In this document: positions 45,319 through 51,814 of the stretch, one piece after another | Layout: each line of letters starts with the position of its first letter | Position numbering within the stretch: the first letter of the stretch is position 1 | Source: Paenibacillus sp. NEAU-GSW1 | GTDB lineage: Bacteria; Bacillota; Bacilli; Paenibacillales; Paenibacillaceae | NCBI RefSeq assembly: GCF_009737085.1 | Contig: NZ_WOVL01000014.1 | Location: forward strand, 1-64,000 | Length of the DNA stretch: 64,000 nt | Direction of reading: 5' to 3' | Notes under the pieces: model-generated | Told to the model about the DNA's origin: nothing | The model's database searches: none | Seen by the model: only the letters and a program-made list of their open reading frames with translations | Program-made: the position numbers and the translations under genes

Positions 45319-45441
45319 CGTCAACAATAGTGCAATGGTTCTGTCTTATATTGGCAGAAGATTCGGCTTCATCGTCCAAACCGATGTTCATCTTAATCTT
45401 ATTCGAGAAGTTGTACGAGGAAGACCGGAGGAGGACCTTAC

Positions 45442-45702
45442 TTGGCTATAAAACTAATTAATATCGGCTTTGGCAATATTGTCTCAGCTAATCGAATTAT
45501 TTCAATTGTGAGTCCGGAATCGGCTCCAATTAAACGAATCATTCAAGAGGCGCGCGACCGTCATATGTTGATTGACGCAACATACGGCAGACGCACTCGC
45601 GCTGTCATCATTACGGACAGCGATCACGTCATCTTGTCGGCGGTGCAGCCGGAGACGGTAGCGCATCGTTTGTCGACCAAGGATGACGATAACGACGAAT
45701 AA
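45442..45702 (+). CDS. remA: Extracellular matrix regulator RemA (YlzA)
   Basis: An 86-residue DUF370 protein: [63 protein letters not shown]. subtilis RemA binds DNA as a ring-shaped oligomer and activates matrix and osmoprotection genes. The TTG start at 45442 has GGAGGAGG seven bases upstream and gives the full family N-terminus. It is followed by gmk 13 bases later, the B. subtilis order remA-gmk-rpoZ. Confidence 0.94.
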   Translation: MAIKLINIGFGNIVSANRIISIVSPESAPIKRIIQEARDRHMLIDATYGRRTRAVIITDSDHVILSAVQPETVAHRLSTKDDDNDE

Positions 45703-45715
45703 TACGGGGAGTCAT

Positions 45716-46333
45716 ATGGAAAAGGGATTGTTAATTGTACTGTCGGGACCTTCCGGCGTAGGCAAAGGAACAGTATGCTCTGTTTTGCGGGGCAAAATGC
45801 CTGAGCTCGTTTACTCGGTGTCTGCTACGACGCGGACGCCAAGACAGGGAGAGGTAGACGGGGTCAATTATTTCTTTAAAACGAAAGAGCAGTTTCAGGA
45901 CATGATTGCGCGTGACGCTTTGCTTGAGCATGCGGAATATGTAGGCAACTGTTACGGCACGCCGCGTGATTTTGTCGAGCGCACAATTGCGAGCGGCAAG
46001 GACGTTATTCTTGAAATTGAAGTACAAGGCGCGCTAAAGGTGAAGGAGAAGTTTCCGGAGGGCGTATTCGTATTTCTGATGCCGCCGTCGCTTGACGAGC
46101 TTAAGCAGCGCATTACCGGCAGAGGGACGGAGACGCAGGATACGATCAATCACCGGATGACGGTTGCGGTGGAAGAGATTAACCTGCTCAGCCATTATGA
46201 TTATGCGGTCGTGAATGATGAAATCGAAGCCGCTTGTCATCGGATTCAAAGTATTATTACAGCCGAGCATTGCCGCAAGGACCGTTTCTTGTCCAATTTG
46301 GCGGAGCTTCCGACTGCAATTGAAAAAGCTTGA
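45716..46333 (+). CDS. gmk: Guanylate kinase
   Basis: Phosphorylates GMP to GDP. The 205-residue protein has the P-loop [12 protein letters not shown], the GMP-binding [49 protein letters not shown], and RRGTE-like [10 protein letters not shown]. The ATG at 45716 is six bases after GGGGAGT; the frame reaches back into remA without a site. In Firmicutes guanylate kinase is also a (p)ppGpp target. It lies in the remA-gmk-rpoZ operon. Confidence 0.96.
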   Translation: MEKGLLIVLSGPSGVGKGTVCSVLRGKMPELVYSVSATTRTPRQGEVDGVNYFFKTKEQFQDMIARDALLEHAEYVGNCYGTPRDFVERTIASGKDVILEIEVQGALKVKEKFPEGVFVFLMPPSLDELKQRITGRGTETQDTINHRMTVAVEEINLLSHYDYAVVNDEIEAACHRIQSIITAEHCRKDRFLSNLAELPTAIEKA

Positions 46334-46348
46334 GCGAGGTGAAAGTTA

Positions 46349-46555
46349 ATGTTATATCCATCTATTGATGAAATGGTTAAAAAAGTTGACAGCAAATATT
46401 CGCTGGTTGTCGCTGCTTCGAGACGCGCGCGCATGCTGCGCAATGGCGATAAGTCGGAGCTTCGCAGCCCGAAATCGCGTAAATTCGTAGGCGTAGCGCT
46501 GGAAGAGATTTTTCACGATATCGTACAGGTTGAGTCGAACGGCGACAAACAATAA
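46349..46555 (+). CDS. rpoZ: RNA polymerase omega subunit
   Basis: A 68-residue omega protein: MLYPSIDEMVKKVDSKYSLV, AASRRARML, and VGVALEEIFHDIV. It helps assemble and stabilise the beta' subunit. GCGAGGTGAAAG precedes the ATG, 15 bases after gmk. In B. subtilis coaBC follows directly; here that junction is split by an accessory segment of about 14 kb. Confidence 0.95.
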   Translation: MLYPSIDEMVKKVDSKYSLVVAASRRARMLRNGDKSELRSPKSRKFVGVALEEIFHDIVQVESNGDKQ

Positions 46556-46572
46556 CGGTAATGAGCGATCGG

Positions 46573-46604
46573 AAGAATGCCCGAAGAGGGCATTCTTTTT
46601 TTTT
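46573..46604 (+). terminator. Terminator of the remA-gmk-rpoZ operon
   Basis: Ten-bp stem AAGAATGCCC / GGGCATTCTT with a 5-base loop and a long T-run, 18 bases after rpoZ. Confidence 0.9.
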
Positions 46605-46624
46605 GCGCTTCGTCCCCCAATATT

Positions 46625-46638
46625 TGTAATCGCTTTCA
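46625..46638 (+). promoter_or_regulatory. cre site matching the full consensus
   Basis: TGTAATCGCTTTCA fits TGWAANCGNTNWCA at every position. It lies 100 bases before the 27-residue toxin ORF and just after the rpoZ terminator, upstream of TACAAT at 46681-46686. CcpA binding is predicted, not shown. Confidence 0.5.
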
Positions 46639-46724
46639 AAAAACAGGTCTTTTATTGTAAGCAAACGGCATATGATTTAGTACAATAGACAGCTTAATAG
46701 GGGTGGCGGGATGGAGGTGAGGTA

Positions 46725-46808
46725 ATGAGCGTGAATGAAGCGTTAATGCTAATGATTTCGTTCGCCACCTTGGTTGTTTCAATGCTGGCTTTTCGTCATA
46801 AGAAATAG
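46725..46808 (+). CDS. Small holin-like / type I toxin candidate (27 residues)
   Basis: MSVNEALMLMISFATLVVSM followed by LAFRHKK. The pattern of M-x-x-x-E-x-L-M-x-M-I-x-F, one membrane helix and a basic C-terminal end matches the putative holin-like toxin family and the B. subtilis TxpA/BsrG type I toxins. A very strong site GGAGGTGAGG stands six bases or less before the ATG. A terminator-like hairpin overlaps the stop codon. Type I toxins of this group are silenced by an antisense RNA overlapping the 3' end; such an RNA cannot be proven here. Too short for usual gene callers. Confidence 0.65.
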   Translation: MSVNEALMLMISFATLVVSMLAFRHKK

Positions 46809-46841
46809 ACCCCGCTCTTTCCGTTAGCACCGGTCTATTTT
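46803..46841 (+). terminator. Terminator hairpin of the small toxin gene
   Basis: Stem AAATAGACC / GGTCTATTT overlapping the stop codon, followed by TCTTGTT. A similar 3' arrangement is usual in holin-like toxin genes. The next 165 bases to the C1q-like gene include a GGAGTCGGCGGCCACCGGCTCC hairpin at 46893-46914. Confidence 0.55.
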
Positions 46842-47007
46842 CTTGTTAATCGAGCAACCGCCCTTAATGGCTGGCTGTTGGAATAAAGGGAAGGAGTCGG
46901 CGGCCACCGGCTCCTTATTTTCGCGCCGCCGGGCTGAACGACTTACACAAAAGAATCATATTCGCCCGTGACCTTATTTATTACCGTAACATTAGCATCT
47001 GCAGCAG

Positions 47008-47613
47008 CTAACTAATGCGGGCGCCTTCGAAGCGGGTATTTATGCCGCTAAGCGCGGTCAGATTTTTATCGATCGCGGTTGCAAATACTTCTACGATGTC
47101 GCGGGCCTCCAGATCGATAATGCCGCCGGCGTCAATAATGCCCCCCGTATTGAAGTAATCCTCTTGATCGGTAATTCGCGGGACGCCGTTAACGCGAATC
47201 TGCAAATTTAAGCTGAAGTTGGTAACGGTTGTCGAGGTGAAGAACACGCTTGCGAAGAGGGCGTAAACGCCGCTTTTTTTAGGGCGGAATGTCGAGGTTG
47301 CGGGGTTGTATTCATTGTTCAGGTCCAATTCTTGTACTTGATAATCGACTTGCGTAAGCTCGCTGTCGGGCAATTGCTGGTTCATGCCGGATACGGCTCT
47401 AAATGCGGATCTCGTTTTTGCGGTTGGTTTGCAGAGCGCTTTTTTGAAAACCCGTTTTTTTACGATGGTTGTTTTGCAAATGCGCTTTTTGATGACGGTT
47501 TGCCGGCAGACGCTTTTTTTAGCTGTGCTGCAGACGCTTTTTTTGTTGACCAGCTTTCGGGATACGGGCTTTTTGGCGCTGCATCTTTTCACCGTCGCTT
47601 TTTTGTTGTTCAT
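47008..47613 (-). CDS. Cys/Lys-rich protein with C1q/TNF-like C-terminal domain
   Basis: A 201-residue protein in two parts. Residues 1-65 are strongly basic with five Cys (11, 28, 36, 46, 61) in repeats of the type KKSVC, KKRIC, KKALC. Residues 68-201 look like a C1q/TNF-like jelly roll: SAFRAVSGMNQQLP, FRPKKSGVYALFASVFF, LNLQIRVNGVPR and DIVEVFATAI. Such domains end many spore-surface proteins of bacilli. No signal peptide. The ATG at 47613 follows AAAGGTGG by seven bases. A glycosyltransferase gene lies directly upstream on the same strand. A spore-coat or exosporium role is inferred. Confidence 0.75.
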   Translation of the reverse strand: MNNKKATVKRCSAKKPVSRKLVNKKSVCSTAKKSVCRQTVIKKRICKTTIVKKRVFKKALCKPTAKTRSAFRAVSGMNQQLPDSELTQVDYQVQELDLNNEYNPATSTFRPKKSGVYALFASVFFTSTTVTNFSLNLQIRVNGVPRITDQEDYFNTGGIIDAGGIIDLEARDIVEVFATAIDKNLTALSGINTRFEGARIS

Positions 47614-47699
47614 CCATGTTCCACCTTTCATGTATGAGGCTTGTATAATCTATGAAAAGTGAAATTTAATAGAGACGGTACGAGCCCGCACAAGCTTAA

Positions 47700-48797
47700 T
47701 TAGGCTTGCTTTCCTATGGTTTTCGTATTTTTTAAAGCGGCTTTTAGCAATTTTTTATTGTTCAAAAGGTTCGGATCATTAGGCGCGTACGACAACGCGG
47801 TCTCGTTATGCGCATAGGCTTCTTTTAACCGCCCGAGTTTGCCGTAACATGCTGCGAGCTGCAAATGGGGGAACCAGGTCCAGGCCATTTGATTGACGCC
47901 CAATAAACGTTTTTCCGGTTTTTCCAGCTTGATCGCCAGCTGATACCAGTTGACCGCTTTTTCATAATCGCCATTTTCTTGAAAATAGTATGCGATCCGG
48001 CACACGTAGTCGGCGCGCGGAACATCGCAGCTGAACGTCATGAGCAAAGCGTGCAGCTCCTGTTCTTTGCGGCCAAGCTCGCGGTGACAATGGGCCATCC
48101 GGTCGCAGCATTCCAGCTTAAGTTCAAAATAGGCTGTCGGATCGTCAATGATCGTTTGATAAGCTGCAATCGCTTTTTCTAAATTGCCGTTTGTCGTCAG
48201 TTCCGTTGCATATTGGAACAATTGCCGTCCCGAGAGTACGGCACCTCTCTCCAGCAGACCTTCATAAATGCGCAAATTGCGGCCCGTGCCGGCATGCGTA
48301 CGGCCGTGGCACACCGCTATATCTGACAATAAAACCTCTCCGTTCACTTCAATACTTTCATGTACAGGATCAATCCATTGAAAATTGCGGGCACGCTTAA
48401 CCAGCCGGTTTCGTTTGTACACGGAGGTTGGCTGACCGAGAGTGTCGAATGCGACATAGTAGTCCATACATACGGAATCGACCTTCGGGTCCAGTGTTTC
48501 TTTTAACCGTTTGAATTTTTGGACATCACGCTCTTGAAGCCAGTCGTCGGCATCCAGCCACAAAATGTAATCGCAGGCGGCATAGGAAAAGGAAACGTTC
48601 CGGGCGGCGGAAAAATCGTCGATCCAATCGAAATGAAAAATCCGATCGGTGTATTTGGCCGCTACCGCCTTTGTGTTGTCGGTCGATCCGGTATCGACGA
48701 TGATGACCTCATCGACTAACGCTTTAACGGAGTTTAAGCATCTGTCCAGCACTTGCTCCTCGTTTTTGACAATCATGCATAGGCTGATTGTGATCAT
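47700..48797 (-). CDS. GT2 family glycosyltransferase with TPR-like C-terminus
   Basis: A 365-residue protein. Residues 1-220 are a GT-A domain: ISLCMIVKNEEQVLDRCLNS, VDEVIIVDTGSTDNT, FHFDWIDDFSAARN and the metal-binding DXD in ILWLDADDWL. The C-terminal part has TPR-like helices (GNLEKAIAAYQTII, GDYEKAVNWYQLAI, GRLKEAYAHNETAL). SunS-type S-glycosyltransferases share this layout, but so do many O-glycosyltransferases. GGAGGT precedes the ATG. The next gene downstream, about 85 bases on, encodes the Cys/Lys-rich C1q-like protein, a plausible substrate. Confidence 0.85.
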   Translation of the reverse strand: MITISLCMIVKNEEQVLDRCLNSVKALVDEVIIVDTGSTDNTKAVAAKYTDRIFHFDWIDDFSAARNVSFSYAACDYILWLDADDWLQERDVQKFKRLKETLDPKVDSVCMDYYVAFDTLGQPTSVYKRNRLVKRARNFQWIDPVHESIEVNGEVLLSDIAVCHGRTHAGTGRNLRIYEGLLERGAVLSGRQLFQYATELTTNGNLEKAIAAYQTIIDDPTAYFELKLECCDRMAHCHRELGRKEQELHALLMTFSCDVPRADYVCRIAYYFQENGDYEKAVNWYQLAIKLEKPEKRLLGVNQMAWTWFPHLQLAACYGKLGRLKEAYAHNETALSYAPNDPNLLNNKKLLKAALKNTKTIGKQA

Positions 48798-48836
48798 AAG
48801 ATTTCTACCTCCGAAACAAGCTCCGAGTATGTTTGC

Positions 48837-48967
48837 GCCGCTGCAAGAAAGGTTGGCTTTCGGTCGCTGTTGTTTTCTGTTTTCTTGGATTCAATTGAAT
48901 TCGTTGAAGAAAACCGAAAACAAAGGCGAACGCTAACGTTCCTACAGCTCCACCTTTCTCACCGCGG
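48837..48967. repeat. Large imperfect inverted repeat
   Basis: Two arms of about 60 bases pair around the palindrome ATTCAATTGAAT (48889-48900). Best-paired are TTGTTTTCTGTTTTCTT with AAGAAAACCGAAAACAA, and AGAAAGGT with ACCTTTCT at the ends, extended by GCCGC/GCGGC. The right arm has about 10 extra bases. It has no coding capacity and resembles a MITE or large hairpin element. It occupies part of the 486-base gap before the rhamnose operon. Confidence 0.6.
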
Positions 48968-49070
48968 CTCCTTACTCGGATATGTCATCTCAAAACTTAT
49001 ATTTCAGTATATGGAAGCTTGTATGGCGCTGTTTGGACACTAAAACCACGAAATCAAATGTCCGTTTATT

Positions 49071-49092
49071 TTTGAAATACATATATTCAAAC
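49071..49092. promoter_or_regulatory. Possible operator for the rhamnose operon
   Basis: TTTGAA-N9-TTCAAA forms a near-palindrome about 190 bases before rhaEW. A DeoR-type repressor (rhaR) is in the operon, but its binding site is not known here, so this is only a candidate. I could not place a convincing promoter in this AT-rich stretch. Confidence 0.25.
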
Positions 49093-49155
49093 ATAAACAA
49101 CTGTGATAAACTACAATCAAGCAAAAACAAACAAAAGAAATGATAGATTCAATCA

Positions 49156-49255
49156 AACAGAAACGGCAGCGCCGTCCTTTGGCGGCAAGTTCTGTTTCGC
49201 GCAGAAATGTAGGCGTAGTATAAAAATAAACTTATACTTTCCTATATTTTAAAAT
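49156..49255 (+). repeat. Dispersed ~98-base two-hairpin element, copy B (before rhaEW)
   Basis: Homologous to 42205-42303: ACAGAAACGGC, GCCGTCCTTTGGCGGC and TTTCGCGCAGAAAT in the first part, then AAATGTAGG..AGTATAA pairing with TTATACTTTCCTATATTT. It ends about 13 bases before the ribosome-binding site of rhaEW, the same place as copy A relative to dapF. Confidence 0.75.
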
Positions 49256-49283
49256 CAAACATGAAACCGGAGGACTAATAAAC

Positions 49284-51353
49284 ATGGTACAAAGTTTGTG
49301 GGAACAATCAAAAGCATCGCAGCTTGACGCAGGACTCGAGCAGCTCGTATATCGCTCCAACATCATCGGCGCGGATCGCCGCGTTTGCAACTGGGGCGGC
49401 GGCAACACTTCCAGCAAAGTCGTAGTGAAAGATTTCCGCGGCCGCGACGTAGAAGTGATGTATGTGAAAGGCAGCGGTTCCGACCTTGCCTCGATGAAAG
49501 CGGGCAATTTTACCGGTCTTCGCATGGATGATATTCGCCCGCTGTTCGAGCGTTCGGAAATGCCTGACGAAGAGATGGTTGCTTATCTCGTAAACTGTAT
49601 GATCGATTCCAAGCATCCGCGCGCTTCCATCGAAACGCTGCTGCATGCGTTCCTGCCGTTCAAGCATGTGGATCACACGCATCCGGACTCGATCATCAGC
49701 CTTTGCTGCGCAGATAACGGCAAAGCAGTTGCACGTGAAATTTTCGGCGACCGTTTCGTATGGGTGCCATATGTACGCCCTGGCTTCACGCTTTCCAAAA
49801 TGATCGCTGAAGGCGTACTGGCTAACCCGAATGCAGAACTCGTGCTGATGGAGAAACACGGCCTGGTTACTTGGGGCGAAACGCAAGAAGAGTGCTATGC
49901 AAAAACGATTCAAATCATCAGCGAAGCGGAAGCTTATATCGAAGCCCGCGTTGATGAAGCGAAGCTGTTCGGCGGCGTGAAGCACGAAGCTCTTCCAGCG
50001 GACGTGCGCAGAAGCATCGCAGCGCAAGTCATGCCAACGATTCGCGGCGCAGTAAGCGACGCTAAGAAAATGATTCTTACGTTTGACGATGAAGCGGATG
50101 TACTGCAATTTGTCGGAGGCAGCAAATCGCCAGAGCTGTCCCAAGTCGGAGCGGCTTGCCCGGACCATCTTGTGCATACAAAAGTCGTTCCTTTGTTCAT
50201 CGATTGGACGCCTAACGTTGATGACGTTGAAGGCTTGAAAGCGAAGCTGAAAACAGCCGTCGAAGCATATAAAGAGCAATACCAAGCCTACTTTGAGCGC
50301 AACAAGAACGAAGGAGACGTGATGTTCGAAGCGGCTCCGCGCGTTATTCTCATTCCAGGCGTCGGCATGATCAATACCGGCAAAAACTGGGCGATGTCGA
50401 AAGTGAGCGGCGCGCTTTACCATCGTGCGATTGCAGTGATGAAAGGCGCAACAGCGCTGGGCGATTTCGTATCGCTTTCCGAGAACGAATCGTACAACGT
50501 TGAATATTGGCCGCTCGAGCTTTACAAGCTGAGCCTTGCGCCGGCTGAAGCGGAATTCTCCCGCAAAGTCGCGTTTATTACGGGCGGAGCGGGCGGCATC
50601 GGCAGCGAAACGGCACGCCGTCTCGTATCCGAGGGCGCGCATGTCGTGCTTGCGGACCTCAATCTTGAGGGGGCGCAAAAGGTCGCTGCGGAAATTAATG
50701 AGAAATACGGTGAAAACCGTGCGATTGCGGTTAAAATGGACGTAACGAGCGAAGAGCAGGTAACAGCCGCTTATGCGGAAACGGCGCTTGCTTACGGCGG
50801 TGTTGACATTATCGTCAACAACGCAGGTCTCGCAACATCGAGCCCATTCGATGAAACGTCGCTGAAAGAATGGAACCTGAACATGAACGTGCTTGGCACA
50901 GGTTATTTCCTCGTTGCCCGCGAAGCGTTCAAGCTGATGAAAACGCAAGGCATCGGCGGCAACATGGTGTTCATCGGCTCCAAAAACTCGGTATACGCCG
51001 GCAAGAACGCAACCGCGTATAGCGCAGCTAAAGCGCTGGAAGCGCATCTTGCGCGCTGTATCGCGGCTGAAGGCGGCGAGTTCGGCATTCGCGTCAACAC
51101 GATTTTGCCGGATGCGATCCTGCAAGGCTCCGCGATCTGGAACGGCAGCTGGCGTAACGAGCGGGCAGCCGCTTACGGCATCGAGCCTGACCAATTGGAA
51201 GAATACTATCGCAAACGGACGACGCTGCTCGTGAACATTTACCCGAAAGACATTGCTGAGGGCATTGCGTTCTTCGCATCGTCCAAATCGGATAAAACGA
51301 CGGGCTGCATGCTGACGATCGACGGCGGCGTACCGGCTGCGTTTACGCGATAA
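49284..51353 (+). CDS. rhaEW: Bifunctional rhamnulose-1-phosphate aldolase / short-chain dehydrogenase RhaEW
   Basis: A 689-residue fusion like B. subtilis YuxG (RhaEW). The first ~390 residues are a class II aldolase with GGGNTSSKV, the zinc-site HVDHTHPDS and LMEKHGLVTWG; it cleaves L-rhamnulose 1-phosphate to DHAP and L-lactaldehyde. The last ~250 residues are a short-chain dehydrogenase with the NAD loop TGGAGGIGSETA, NNAG, the catalytic S-K-N-S-V-Y/YSAAK region and a GCMLTIDGG end; it is expected to oxidise lactaldehyde to lactate. CCGGAGGAC precedes the ATG. First gene of the rhamnose operon. Confidence 0.94.
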   Translation: MVQSLWEQSKASQLDAGLEQLVYRSNIIGADRRVCNWGGGNTSSKVVVKDFRGRDVEVMYVKGSGSDLASMKAGNFTGLRMDDIRPLFERSEMPDEEMVAYLVNCMIDSKHPRASIETLLHAFLPFKHVDHTHPDSIISLCCADNGKAVAREIFGDRFVWVPYVRPGFTLSKMIAEGVLANPNAELVLMEKHGLVTWGETQEECYAKTIQIISEAEAYIEARVDEAKLFGGVKHEALPADVRRSIAAQVMPTIRGAVSDAKKMILTFDDEADVLQFVGGSKSPELSQVGAACPDHLVHTKVVPLFIDWTPNVDDVEGLKAKLKTAVEAYKEQYQAYFERNKNEGDVMFEAAPRVILIPGVGMINTGKNWAMSKVSGALYHRAIAVMKGATALGDFVSLSENESYNVEYWPLELYKLSLAPAEAEFSRKVAFITGGAGGIGSETARRLVSEGAHVVLADLNLEGAQKVAAEINEKYGENRAIAVKMDVTSEEQVTAAYAETALAYGGVDIIVNNAGLATSSPFDETSLKEWNLNMNVLGTGYFLVAREAFKLMKTQGIGGNMVFIGSKNSVYAGKNATAYSAAKALEAHLARCIAAEGGEFGIRVNTILPDAILQGSAIWNGSWRNERAAAYGIEPDQLEEYYRKRTTLLVNIYPKDIAEGIAFFASSKSDKTTGCMLTIDGGVPAAFTR

Positions 51354-51363
51354 TTCAATAATT

Positions 51364-51411
51364 TGTGACTTTGAACTTGCATTCAAAGATCCTGATGTCA
51401 GAAATGAGGTG
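51364..51411 (+). promoter_or_regulatory. Leader motif copy C upstream of the ASRT-like gene
   Basis: GTGACTTTGAACTTGCATTC and the following AAAGATCCTGATGTCAG match the minus-strand motif at 492-534. Stem CTTTGAA/TTCAAAG is conserved. The ribosome-binding site GAGGTG follows a few bases later. It lies inside the rhamnose operon, between rhaEW and the next gene. Confidence 0.5.
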
Positions 51412-51416
51412 CGGAT

Positions 51417-51788
51417 ATGTACAAAGCACGCGGAGAGAAGCATTGGGTCATTCCGGACGGCTACATTCCGGAGACGAGCTCGGGAGCGTTGCTCAGCCAT
51501 GAATCGGTATGCGTCCTGAACACATCGTCCGAAGAGGCGCTCCTGAAGTTCTCGATCTTCTTTGAGGATCGCGACCCGATCGAAGATATATTGGTTGTCA
51601 TTCCCGCAAGACGCACGAAACATGTCCGCACGAGCTCGCTGTCTAAAGACGGGGTGTCGATTCCGATCGGCGTCCCCTACGCCATCGAGGTAAGCAGCGA
51701 CATTCCGATTGTTGTGCAATACAGCCGCCTGGATTCGACGCAAGCGGAAAACGCGCTCATGTCGACGATGGCTTTTCCAGTGAAATAA
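51417..51788 (+). CDS. Sensory rhodopsin transducer (ASRT)-like protein
   Basis: A 123-residue single-domain protein matching the sensory rhodopsin transducer family named after Anabaena ASRT: KHWVIPDGYIPETSSGALLSHES (read in two parts), VCVLNTSSEEALLKFSIFFEDRDPIE, and VQYSRLDSTQAENALMSTMAFP. No rhodopsin gene is nearby; the family is common in carbohydrate clusters of rhizosphere bacteria and may bind sugars or regulatory DNA. GAGGTG is five bases before the ATG. It lies between rhaEW and rhaI, pointing to a role in rhamnose use. Confidence 0.85.
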   Translation: MYKARGEKHWVIPDGYIPETSSGALLSHESVCVLNTSSEEALLKFSIFFEDRDPIEDILVVIPARRTKHVRTSSLSKDGVSIPIGVPYAIEVSSDIPIVVQYSRLDSTQAENALMSTMAFPVK

Positions 51789-51814
51789 TGTTTGAAATAG
51801 AAAGGGTGTTGACC

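Noticed and set aside
45174..45461. Overlapping ORFs of 90-95 codons on both strands before remA
   Set aside because: They run through two hairpins, end inside remA or have no ribosome-binding site, and show no conserved features.
46636..46830. A 64-codon ORF antisense to the small toxin gene
   Set aside because: No ribosome-binding site and no conserved features; if anything is transcribed here it is more likely an untranslated antisense RNA.
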